A DNA stretch of 11,804 nucleotides from an uncultured Peptococcaceae bacterium (GTDB lineage Bacteria; Bacillota; Peptococcia; Peptococcales; Peptococcaceae), in the NCBI GenBank assembly GCA_934229395.1, contig CAKQDL010000056.1, forward strand, positions 1 to 11,804, read 5' to 3'. A model generated the notes under the pieces. It searched no databases, was not told the DNA's origin, and was given only the letters and a program-made list of their open reading frames with translations. Each line of letters begins with the position of its first letter. Positions within the stretch are counted from its first letter, which is position 1. Positions 6,854-11,804 of the stretch are shown here, one piece after another. Made by a program: the position numbers and the translations under genes.

Positions 6854-6895
6854 ATTATAGCACCTTTCTCATTGTTAGTCGTTAACCCAGGTTAA
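6854..6895 (-). promoter_or_regulatory. Carrier 2 promoter with predicted Crp/Fnr-type operator
   Basis: TTAACC-CA-GGTTAA (6882-6895) is a 14-bp inverted repeat; on the minus strand, 22 bp downstream, is the extended -10 TGC-TATAAT (-10 at 6854-6859). The predicted start at about 6847 puts the repeat centre at -41.5, the class II activator position of Crp-family proteins. The box matches 10 of the 12 specified positions of the PrfA consensus TTAACA-N2-TGTTAA and has the half-site spacing of FNR boxes. There is no good -35 hexamer, consistent with activator dependence. Confidence 0.65.
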
Positions 6896-6932
6896 TATTT
6901 TTGTGGTTTTTGTTATTTTTTACCACTCGTGC

Positions 6933-6966
6933 AAAAAACCTCGCCAGTCGCTAGGGATCGACGAGG
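6933..6966 (-). terminator. Terminator of the relic carrier gene
   Basis: Read on the minus strand, CCTCGTCG pairs with CGA and CGAGG across a short asymmetric bulge, followed at once by six T (plus-strand A6 at 6933-6938). It lies just beyond the stop codon of the degraded third carrier and just upstream of the carrier 2 operator, so it would have insulated two tandem carrier genes. Confidence 0.6.
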
Positions 6967-6980
6967 CTGCGATGGTACAT

Positions 6981-7190
6981 TTAGCCCATGAGCATTTTGC
7001 ACAGTGGGTAGCCGATGAAGATGTAGAGACGGTGGTAAACATGACGGCCACAAAGACCAGTTCACTCTTGTCACCTAGGATTGGGTTCAAGGCTTGAATA
7101 AGGAAGGCCGGAAAAACATCCTATGCTACGTCCTTTAAAGAGGATTACTTTTGTTGTTATAGCCATAAGCCCGCAGGCTGCCATTAAGGC
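6981..7190 (-). pseudogene. Deletion relic of a third SLC13/DASS carrier
   Basis: On the minus strand, 6981-7028 encodes the carrier C-terminus (LYIFIGYPLCKMLMG, stop). About 7030-7112 encodes PAFLIQALNPILGDKSE and VFVAVMFTT, matching carrier residues about 367-393. The stretch between them (about 84 codons) is deleted, and the join shifts the frame. Further upstream, about 7130-7190 keeps scattered identity to the carrier around residues 310-340 (for example CCATAAGCC), with another deletion before it; the outer limit is therefore uncertain. The surviving residues differ from both intact copies (LNPILGDKS for LGPILSGRS), so this was a more divergent paralogue, not a recent partial duplicate. 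It cannot make a functional carrier. Confidence 0.8.
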
Positions 7191-7233
7191 GTGTTACCTT
7201 GTGCACGAAAACGGTCTTTTTTTACAAATTTTA

Positions 7234-7386
7234 CCCATGCAAAAACCCCTTGCCCGCCAGCATTAGCGGTGCAAGGGGTTTTTGCGTTGAGCAGAAAATA
7301 AAACGAAGAAGGATTGGTGGATACCTCGCTCGGAGAATAGCGAGGCTGTTATGGGAAATGAAAAGGAGAAACCATAACATTTTCTT
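7234..7386 (-). ncRNA. Predicted small RNA D, with pyrimidine-loop hairpin
   Basis: A minus-strand transcription unit of about 150 nt is bounded by a good promoter and a strong terminator, and no plausible protein is encoded. Near the 5' end, GUUAUGG and CCAUAAC (plus coordinates 7348-7354/7372-7378) enclose a 17-nt loop, UUUCUCCUUUUCAUUUC. A second 7-bp hairpin (7324-7345) shows the loop AUUCUCCG. Both loops expose CUCC, the complement of Shine-Dalgarno GGAG. The terminator stem is at 7239-7285. The design parallels RNAs A-C on the other strand, so I infer a base-pairing regulator of translation starts. No homology to a named RNA family could be recognised by eye. Confidence 0.5.
7239..7285. 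terminator. Strong bidirectional terminator
   Basis: A 15-bp perfect stem GCAAAAACCCCTTGC (7239-7253)/GCAAGGGGTTTTTGC (7271-7285) contains an inner CCGC/GCGG stem in its loop. In either direction the CCCCTTGC/GCAAGGGG stem is followed by T5. It ends predicted RNA D on the minus strand. Confidence 0.85.
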
Positions 7387-7392
7387 GGTTCT

Positions 7393-7421
7393 ATTATAAG
7401 TCTTACTTTTCGATATTGCAA
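7393..7421 (-). promoter_or_regulatory. Promoter of small RNA D
   Basis: On the minus strand a -35 of TTGCAA (7416-7421) is 17 bp from a consensus -10 TATAAT (7393-7398). Transcription would start near 7386. The only downstream element is the RNA D hairpins and terminator, with no open frame having an SD. Confidence 0.65.
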
Positions 7422-7538
7422 GAGCCAATACCAAGAAATTTAAAATTTTTGTACCCAAATTTTGCGCTCGTCCACAAGCCTCTGGCGCCAAGCGCCTGTG
7501 ATGTCATTTTTTCTTCACGGATTTTGCATTTTTTCCCG

Positions 7539-7567
7539 ACAACTTAGGAGGGCGCGCGTGGTATAGT
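7539..7567 (+). promoter_or_regulatory. Promoter of small RNA A
   Basis: An extended -10 TGG-TATAGT (-10 at 7562-7567) is preceded by GACAACTT (7538-7545) in the -35 region, about 17-18 bp away. The GACAACTT and GCGCG-GTGG-TATA pattern recurs upstream of RNA B, which argues for duplication of complete transcription units. Confidence 0.55.
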
Positions 7568-7573
7568 AAGAGT

Positions 7574-7690
7574 GTCCCAAGGGATGGTGTTTTCTCCCCT
7601 TTTTCATCATCCTAGGATGTGAGCAACCTCGGCTCACGCATAGTTCGCATTGTAAAGCGCTGGCCCTCCCTCTTGGCCAGCGTTTTTCTT
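7574..7690 (+). ncRNA. Predicted small RNA A, with pyrimidine-loop hairpin
   Basis: This transcript of about 117 nt runs from the promoter at 7562-7567 to a clear intrinsic terminator, CGCTGGCC (7658-7665)/GGCCAGCG (7675-7682) then T5. Close to the 5' end, GGATGGTG (7582-7589) pairs with CATCATCC (7605-7612, one G-U) and presents a 15-nt loop, UUUUCUCCCCUUUUU. A second hairpin GTGAGC/GCTCAC (7619-7637) has an ordinary loop, and the terminator loop is CUCCCUCUU. No credible reading frame was seen. Loops of this kind resemble the SD-binding C/U-rich loops of Gram-positive small RNAs such as csRNAs and RsaE; the resemblance is of design, not of recognised homology. Confidence 0.55.
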
Positions 7691-7707
7691 TTCCTACTGA
7701 GAATAAG

Positions 7708-7793
7708 ACGGTGCCTCCCCGAGGGAAGCTGACGCCACCTTCCCCCAGGGGAAGGCTAACTCGTTTACATACACGTTTTAGGCTTTTCGGCAG
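7708..7793 (-). repeat. Truncated, inverted fragment of the MITE-like repeat
   Basis: Read on the minus strand, CTGCCGAAAAGCCTAAAACG continuing to TGTATG (right edge 7793, down to 7768) matches the left end of the repeat at 2398. It is followed by GCCTTCCCCTGGGGGAAGGT and GGCG (7731-7756 region). The rest of the element is missing or diverged beyond about 7708. It lies between small RNAs A and B, upstream of the RNA B promoter. Confidence 0.6.
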
Positions 7794-7851
7794 CCAACGC
7801 TCCCCCTCAGCCAATTGCCACCAATCTCCCACAGCATCCACACATTTTCCT

Positions 7852-7881
7852 GACAACTTCTGCTGCGCGCCGTGGTATACT
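7852..7881 (+). promoter_or_regulatory. Promoter of small RNA B
   Basis: An extended -10 TGG-TATACT (-10 at 7876-7881) has GACAACTT (7852-7859) in the -35 region, at the same spacing as in RNA A. The predicted start is about 7888. Confidence 0.55.
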
Positions 7882-7887
7882 TTGTTC

Positions 7888-8031
7888 ATCGGTTGAGATG
7901 TTTTCCCTTCCTTTTTTCATCTCTCCGCTATACTGACTTGAAGCGCTGGTTTTTCTCCCCTTTTTTTCCAGCGATTTCCCAAAGAAGCCAGAAAACAAAC
8001 GACAGCACTCCCTCGGCTGTCGTTTTTTTTT
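7888..8031 (+). ncRNA. Predicted small RNA B, with two pyrimidine-loop hairpins
   Basis: This transcript of about 144 nt has three hairpins. Hairpin 1, GAGATG (7895-7900)/CATCTC (7918-7923), shows a 17-nt loop UUUUCCCUUCCUUUUUU. Hairpin 2, CGCTGG (7944-7949)/CCAGCG (7968-7973), shows an 18-nt loop UUUUUCUCCCCUUUUUUU. The terminator ACGACAGC (7999-8006)/GCTGTCGT (8016-8023) has a loop carrying CUCCC and ends in nine T. No coding frame fits. Loop 1 is nearly complementary to the Shine-Dalgarno region shared by both carrier mRNAs (4193-4208 and 6780-6795): 8 contiguous pairs, one mismatch, then 5 more. I infer a translational regulator, possibly of the neighbouring carriers. Confidence 0.6.
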
Positions 8032-8104
8032 GGGCGCAATCACTAGGCTTTCAACTTTTCTTATAACTACCGATACTTTTTCCCAACATCCTATTGCACG
8101 CGCA

Positions 8105-8114
8105 GTGCTATAAT
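8105..8114 (+). promoter_or_regulatory. Promoter of small RNA C
   Basis: An extended -10 TGC-TATAAT (-10 at 8109-8114) is preceded by CGCGCAG, resembling the GCGCG-GTGG of RNAs A and B. The -35 region is not clear (CAACATCC at about 8084-8091 may be the counterpart of GACAACTT). The predicted start is about 8121. Confidence 0.55.
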
Positions 8115-8120
8115 AAGTTT

Positions 8121-8271
8121 GTAGTTGAGGTGGCTTTTCCCCCTTCTTAGCCCCTCGACCTATATACTGCATATTTGACATGGGTGTGTTTTTCTCCCTT
8201 TTTTTCACATCCTCGTCCACACAATCGCAAAAACGACAGTCCTCCCCTTCGCTGTCGTTTTTGCTTTTTTT
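8121..8271 (+). ncRNA. Predicted small RNA C, with two pyrimidine-loop hairpins
   Basis: This transcript of about 150 nt is organised like RNA B. Hairpin 1 pairs GTTGAGG (8124-8130) and GGC with GCC and CCTCGAC (8150-8159), one bulged T, and shows the loop UUUUCCCCCUUCUUA. Hairpin 2 pairs GGGTGTG (8182-8188) with CACATCC (8206-8212) around a 17-nt loop, UUUUUCUCCCUUUUUUU. The terminator stem GCAAAAACGACAG (8227-8239)/CTGTCGTTTTTGC (8252-8264) has a CCUCCCC loop and a T-rich tail. The ACGACAG terminator stem is shared with RNA B. The stem sequences differ between A, B and C while the loops are retained, which supports an RNA function for the loops. Confidence 0.6.
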
Positions 8272-8328
8272 GTGGGCGAAAGGGGAACGGTGGGGATAGC
8301 GATTTTTAGAAATACGTTTATACAATAG

Positions 8329-8365
8329 AAGAAGCCATCTCCCTCTCAGAGGGGGACGGCTTCTT
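8329..8365. terminator. Hairpin terminator of the surface-protein gene
   Basis: AGAAGCC and TCCCTCT pair with AGAGGGGGA and GGCTTCT (two mismatches), followed by T4 on the plus strand and TTCTATT on the minus strand. It lies about 40 bp past the stop of the minus-strand gene. The stem resembles the GCCTTCC hairpin at 11487-11514, so it may derive from the palindromic repeat family. Confidence 0.6.
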
Positions 8366-8406
8366 TTATTCATTTGAAGGCTGTATCTCTATTTCCCACC
8401 ACTACC

Positions 8407-10209
8407 TTAGTTGGCGAAGCTGACGCTCTTGGTGGTGCCGTCGGTGTTGTAGCTTGGGGTGACGGTGAAACCTAGGGCTTCGGAAATGAAGCGTACTGGC
8501 ACCATGGCGCGGCCTGCGTCTGCGACGATGTATGGGGCTACGTCCATGGTTTTGGTTTTACCATTCACGGTGAAGCTGGTTTTGCCAACGTTCATGACAA
8601 TTTTGGTGTCGTTGTAGTCGATGATGATGGAGTTGTCGGTCTTCCACTCTACATCTGCGCCAAAGGCTTCGCTAAGGGCGCGGAGTGGCACGAAGGTGCG
8701 GTCTTGGCTGATGACTGGGGCGGCATCGGTGGTTTTGGTGGCGCCGTCTACGGTCATGATTTTGGAATTGATGGTCATGGTGACCTTGTGCTTTTCTACC
8801 ACGCTTGGATCGGTAAAGGTGAACTTGTTCGTTTGCATCTTGTAAACGTTGCCGCTGTCGTCGCTAAAAATCATTTCGATGTAGCCGGTGCAGGCCTTGT
8901 TGCTCTTGATGTTGGCAACATAGGTGCCGTTTTTGGTGATGTTTACAGGGTTACCGGTAGAAAGGGTGACCTTGGCGTTTTTGTCGGAGCTATCCACCCA
9001 ACGGAAGTTGAAATATTTTGGTTGGAAGGAAAGCTTGCCGTTGGTGCCGTTGCTATTCAATACTTGCAAGGTGATGGTGGTGTCCTTGTTGATTGGTGCC
9101 GTGGACGCGGTCACCTTGCCGGTGTTGGCCTTTGTGCCATCGGTTACGGTGAGGGTGGTGGAAGCACTGTGGCCATTGTAGCTTACAGTGACCTTGATGG
9201 TTTCGCCTAGCTTAGCGTCTTTGGACACCGTAAAGTATGGCTTAAAGCTGTTTTTGTTGGCCACGACGCCTGTTGCGGCATCGTAGGTATAGGTATCGTT
9301 AACGGTATCGGTGATGTCGTAGCGTTCGTTTTTGGTGTTGACATAGGTAAGCGTACCTTCTACCTCTTCACCAGCAACGACCACGTTGTCACCAAAGGAA
9401 AGCTCGAGGGCCTTGAAATCGCCATACTTGGAAGCAAATTGAAGTTTGGTGTTGAAGGTGTCAATGATTTCGTTATCGCTCACAAAGTACACCAAGAGGG
9501 TTTCGGCGTCGCTGTCGGCGTTGTAGTTGATGGTGCCTTCGTATTTTCTTAGGCCATTTTCGTCAACGTCTGTGTCAAAATAACTCTTGTAGAGCTTGGT
9601 ATACCTGGCTGTACCTGCCTTGGCGCCATTCTTATCGTAGGCTTGGGTGTACACATAGTCAGTAGAGTCTGGCACGTATTTTTCGTCAAAGTACACGCTC
9701 ACCACGCGGTTCTTTGGGCCATCGCCAGTTTCATCGAGGGCGGCCACCATCTTTGTTGGTGCTACGGCCGAGGCGGCTTGGGCGTAGGTTTTTGCAAAAT
9801 AGGTGGTATCAAGCTGTGGACTGGTGACGCGCACCTTGAGCACGTTGCCGGCATAGGCATCATCTACGCTGGTGATGTCGCTACGCTTGATAGTAATAAC
9901 GTTGACCTCGTTGGCGGTCAAAAGGCCGCTATAGAGTGGGGTCAATTCGTCGTTGAGGTAGATGGAAAGGAGCTGATTTTTCTTTACGCCATCGCCAGCC
10001 ACAACCACCTGCACGTCTTCTTTGGAAGCAGTGTCGAAGTTGGCTACATAAACGCTGATATCAGATTGGGTTTCTGTTTCGCCATTCGTTGCTGCTACAA
10101 TGGCTTCTTCTGCCTGCGCTGGCACGGCTTCGTCGGCCACGGCTGCCATTGGCATCATACCAGCGAGCATGGCTGCTGTGGTCACAGCGGCTGTGAGTTT
10201 CTTTTTCAT
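8407..10209 (-). CDS. Secreted surface protein with C-terminal copper-amine-oxidase-N1-like domain
   Basis: This exported protein has 600 residues. Residues 1-25 are a signal peptide (MKKKLTAAV, hydrophobic core, predicted cleavage after AVA at 25). Residues about 45-470 are rich in Thr, Val, Asp and Lys with beta-strand character and bacterial-Ig-like passages (for example near VTVSYNGHSASTTLTVTDG), but I recognise no catalytic motif. Residues 474-600 match the copper amine oxidase N-terminal (stalk) domain, PF07833: TMTINSKIMTVDG, RTFVPLRALSEAFGADVEW, TKIVMNVGKTSFTVNG, AMVPVRFISEALG. In Firmicutes this domain is usually found on cell-surface proteins without any oxidase, probably as a wall-associated module. 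No SLH repeats, LPXTG motif or C-terminal anchor helix were seen. AGGAGG (10217-10222) lies 7 nt before the ATG. The gene is monocistronic and diverges from the acetyltransferase gene. Confidence 0.85.
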   Translation of the reverse strand: MKKKLTAAVTTAAMLAGMMPMAAVADEAVPAQAEEAIVAATNGETETQSDISVYVANFDTASKEDVQVVVAGDGVKKNQLLSIYLNDELTPLYSGLLTANEVNVITIKRSDITSVDDAYAGNVLKVRVTSPQLDTTYFAKTYAQAASAVAPTKMVAALDETGDGPKNRVVSVYFDEKYVPDSTDYVYTQAYDKNGAKAGTARYTKLYKSYFDTDVDENGLRKYEGTINYNADSDAETLLVYFVSDNEIIDTFNTKLQFASKYGDFKALELSFGDNVVVAGEEVEGTLTYVNTKNERYDITDTVNDTYTYDAATGVVANKNSFKPYFTVSKDAKLGETIKVTVSYNGHSASTTLTVTDGTKANTGKVTASTAPINKDTTITLQVLNSNGTNGKLSFQPKYFNFRWVDSSDKNAKVTLSTGNPVNITKNGTYVANIKSNKACTGYIEMIFSDDSGNVYKMQTNKFTFTDPSVVEKHKVTMTINSKIMTVDGATKTTDAAPVISQDRTFVPLRALSEAFGADVEWKTDNSIIIDYNDTKIVMNVGKTSFTVNGKTKTMDVAPYIVADAGRAMVPVRFISEALGFTVTPSYNTDGTTKSVSFAN

Positions 10210-10244
10210 AATGGTTCCTCCTAATTCGTTGATTGATTGGTTAC

Positions 10245-10253
10245 ATTATAACA
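10245..10253 (-). promoter_or_regulatory. Promoter of the surface-protein gene
   Basis: An extended -10 TGT-TATAAT (-10 at 10245-10250, minus strand) has no good -35 hexamer. The predicted start is about 10238, giving a leader of about 30 nt that contains AGGAGG. Confidence 0.6.
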
Positions 10254-10306
10254 TAGCCCCAGCAGCGATAACACAGGCCGAGTCAGATTGTTGTTGGTCT
10301 GTTACC

Positions 10307-10319
10307 CTCTTGTCAAGAG
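10307..10319. promoter_or_regulatory. Inverted repeat between divergent promoters
   Basis: CTCTTG-T-CAAGAG is a perfect 6-bp inverted repeat about 57 bp upstream of the minus-strand -10 and 27 bp upstream of the plus-strand -10. It could be an operator for the divergent pair; nothing else identifies a binding protein. Confidence 0.3.
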
Positions 10320-10342
10320 ACGGTGAAAGCCGGGGCGCTATG

Positions 10343-10351
10343 TGCTATAAT
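10343..10351 (+). promoter_or_regulatory. Promoter of the GNAT acetyltransferase gene
   Basis: An extended -10 TGC-TATAAT (-10 at 10346-10351) lacks a clear -35. Its predicted start, near 10358, leaves a leader of about 35 nt before the start codon. Confidence 0.55.
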
Positions 10352-10392
10352 GGCCCTATACGGCCACGGCCACAGAGAAACGGAGAATGCTT

Positions 10393-10944
10393 ATGCGCTT
10401 TTTTAGGAATTTTTTTCGTCCCCCAAACGGGCAGGACACCACTCACCTCACAGACGGCGAGATTCGCCTGGTGCTGCGCCAATACCAATGGGGGAGCGAG
10501 TATGTGGGGCGTCTGCCTTGCTACTTTTTTTCCATTGTGCCAGAGGGCGGCATGCGTGCTGAGCTTGGCCGCTGCGATTTGCGCATGGGCATGCACGATG
10601 AAATCTACTTTGCCGGCCACATTGGCTACCGCATTTACCGCCAATACCGCGGCCACCACTACGCCGAAAAGGCCTCCCGCCTCCTCTTGCACTTTGCCAA
10701 TGAGCTCGGCATGGAGGAGGTCATCATTACCTGCGACCCGGACAACCAACCAAGCCGCCACACCCTGATGAATTTATCGGGCGAGCTGCGTAACACCGTC
10801 ACCGTGCCCACCGATTCTGCCTGCTACCGCGCCGGCGACCGCGAAAAATGCCAGTTCTACTTTCATACCAAGGATTATTTTAAACCCGAATGGCACAACG
10901 AAGCCGTGTGCACCCAGCCCGACTACACCGACTACAGCTTATAG
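10393..10944 (+). CDS. GNAT-family N-acetyltransferase
   Basis: This cytoplasmic acyl-CoA transferase of 183 residues resembles the RimJ/Acetyltransf_3 type. The strand GHIGYRIY (75-82) leads into the acetyl-CoA pyrophosphate loop QYRGHHYAEKAS (84-95) and its helix, followed by VIITCDPDNQPSR (110-122), the usual fourth-motif segment; this is where such enzymes hold CoA. The substrate (a protein N-terminus, amino sugar or small amine) cannot be told. I chose the ATG at 10393 because GGAG (10382-10385) lies 7 nt upstream; the ATG at 10387 is too close. It has its own extended -10 promoter. The last 13 bp overlap the tail of the convergent truncated carrier frame, and no terminator of its own is visible. 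It is not closely related to the GNAT half of the fusion at 1074-2279. Confidence 0.82.
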   Translation: MRFFRNFFRPPNGQDTTHLTDGEIRLVLRQYQWGSEYVGRLPCYFFSIVPEGGMRAELGRCDLRMGMHDEIYFAGHIGYRIYRQYRGHHYAEKASRLLLHFANELGMEEVIITCDPDNQPSRHTLMNLSGELRNTVTVPTDSACYRAGDREKCQFYFHTKDYFKPEWHNEAVCTQPDYTDYSL

Positions 10945-11387
10945 ATAGCAACCTTTTTTAGGAGAATTTTAGGGTTCATAAAACCACTCATGATGATGCT
11001 GACTGCAAACAAGGCAGAAAGAATCACCCAAGGACGACCACGGCAAATTTTACGGCTTACGCACCAGTTTGCCAAAAAATTGGTAAGACCTGTGGTTTGC
11101 ATAATGCCTGCAAAGATAAAGACAAAGAAAAGCTTTAATACATTGGCATGACCAAAGCCACCGCAGAACACATCAATAATTGGTGCATAGCCTGTCATCC
11201 CTAAAGCCAGCATCCCAAAAAGACTTGGCCAAATAAAGCCAATAAAAATCCACCCATAGAGCAAACCTAAGAATACGCCCAAAACCTTCATGCCCGTTGG
11301 CAAAAAGCCTGTATTGATGGTAATGAGCAAGAAAATAATACTGTGAATATAATAGCTTGTGTTTCCTTTTTTCGCTGCTGCGCCCAT
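10932..11387 (-). pseudogene. Truncated N-terminal fragment of a fourth SLC13/DASS carrier
   Basis: The 151-codon frame begins MGAAAKKGNTSYYIH and aligns with the first third of the intact carriers: GMKVLGVFLGLLYGW with GMRCVGAFIGMVYLW, WPSLFGMLALGMTG with WPSVVGLFMLAISG, and SRKICRGRPWVI with TRKIFKGRPVVF. Homology stops at MSGFMNP, the first re-entrant loop; it is followed by an unrelated tail (KILLKKVAIYKL) and a TAG inside the convergent GNAT gene. About 350 residues, including the second half of the transport core, are missing, so it cannot transport. An in-frame upstream ATG at 11435 would add 16 residues; neither start has a clear SD. This is a distant paralogue of carriers 1 and 2, not a recent copy. 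No operator like those of the intact carriers was found upstream. Confidence 0.75.
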
Positions 11388-11486
11388 TTTTGTCGCACTT
11401 GTATCAAGCAAGGATTTACGCCAAACGCTGGGCATAAAACAGGGACGAGCTGGAAATAGAGCTACGGCCTTCAATTGAAACAATAA

Positions 11487-11514
11487 AGCCTTCCCCCTCT
11501 GAGAGGTGGAAGGC
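11487..11514. repeat. Inverted repeat flanking MITE copy 2
   Basis: AGCCTTCC and CCTCT pair with AGAGG and GGAAGGCT around a short centre with one mismatched position. It sits one base before the left end of the repeat copy at 11516 and shares the GCCTTCC arm found inside that element, so it may be part of a composite insertion. Confidence 0.5.
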
Positions 11515-11515
11515 T

Positions 11516-11735
11516 CAGACTGTCGATAAACCTAAAATGTGTATGCAAATAGAAAGTTTTCTAGATTCCGCTTAGCCTTCCCCACATGGGGGGAAGGTGG
11601 CGGCGTAGCCGACGGATGAGGGGTATGAGCGCCAGCGAATGATCGATTTAGCTGCAAAGTACGGTGAAAACACACCCTCATCCGAGTTTTCTTCCGCCCT
11701 GCTCCAGAAAACCCACCTTCCCCCTCTGTGGTGTG
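11516..11735 (+). repeat. MITE-like palindromic repeat, copy 2
   Basis: The left end CAGACTGTCGATAAACCTAA matches copy 1 (2398 on). The core, from GCCTTCCCCAC through CGGATGAGGGGTATGAGCGC to CACACCCTCATCCGA, is nearly identical to copy 1 over about 110 bp. The right third diverges (CCACCTTCCCCCT at about 11713-11725, then different sequence), and the right terminal repeat CATACACGTTTT is not evident, so the right boundary is uncertain. It has the same orientation as copy 1 and lies upstream of the truncated carrier's 5' end. Confidence 0.7.
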
Positions 11736-11777
11736 CTTCCCGTCAATAGAACAGTGAAATAATATAAAATTTTTATG

Positions 11778-11802
11778 CTGCCAAAGGCTCTGCTTTTGGC
11801 AG
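11778..11802. terminator. Hairpin at the window edge
   Basis: CTGCCAAA (11778-11785) pairs with TTTGGCAG (11795-11802), with A/T-rich flanks. It is terminator-like and probably belongs to a gene beyond the right edge; the direction cannot be decided. Confidence 0.45.
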
Positions 11803-11804
11803 TT

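Noticed and set aside
7231..7491. Minus-strand frame of 86 codons overlapping RNA D
   Set aside because: It starts upstream of the RNA D promoter, has no SD and reads through the terminator stem.
7608..7619. CATCCTAGGATG palindrome as another Crp-type operator
   Set aside because: It lacks the TARCC half-site, lies inside RNA A and partly forms its first hairpin, so the palindrome is explained by RNA structure.
7515..8373. Minus-strand open frames across the small RNA cluster (124 and 188 codons)
   Set aside because: They run through terminators and hairpins, are rich in Lys, Arg and Ser with no domain, and lack an SD; promoter-terminator structure on the plus strand explains the region better.

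Overview
The window is bacterial, gene-dense and of moderate GC. Shine-Dalgarno sites are strong (AGGAGG) and most promoters have an extended -10 (TGN-TATAAT). An anaerobic Firmicute is the best fit. The secreted protein with a copper-amine-oxidase-N1 domain, the repeated SLC13/DASS carriers and the Crp-type regulator suit the Negativicutes (Acidaminococcaceae/Veillonellaceae-like). That placement is inference; no rRNA or marker gene is present.

Layout. 1-226: structured leader with an intrinsic terminator, then a promoter. 233-2279 (+): two-gene operon, thiM (hydroxyethylthiazole kinase) overlapping a HAD phosphatase-GNAT acetyltransferase fusion. 2365-2703: a 253-bp MITE-like palindromic repeat between two near-identical terminators. 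2714-6779: two 492-residue SLC13/DASS carriers on the minus strand (21 residue differences, about 96% identical) on either side of a plus-strand Crp/Fnr-family regulator. 6981-about 7190: deletion-ridden relic of a third carrier. 7234-8271: an apparently non-coding stretch that I read as four small RNA genes, one on the minus and three on the plus strand. 8407-10209 (-): secreted 600-residue surface protein. 10393-10944 (+): single-domain GNAT acetyltransferase. 10932-11387 (-): truncated fourth carrier. 11516-about 11735: second copy of the MITE-like repeat.

How it may work together. Both intact carrier promoters have a 14-bp inverted repeat (consensus nTARCC-N2-GGYTAn, close to the PrfA/FNR 14-bp box) centred about 41-43 bp upstream of the predicted start, plus an extended -10. 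That is the class II activation geometry of Crp-family proteins, and the regulator gene lies between the two carriers. The four predicted small RNAs show 15-18-nt polypyrimidine loops carrying CUCC or CCC on G/C-closed stems. The first loop of RNA B matches the antisense of the carriers' shared Shine-Dalgarno region at 14 of 16 aligned positions. The working model is transcriptional activation of the carriers by the regulator, with possible post-transcriptional repression of SD sites by a duplicated small-RNA family. All regulatory links are inferred from sequence only.
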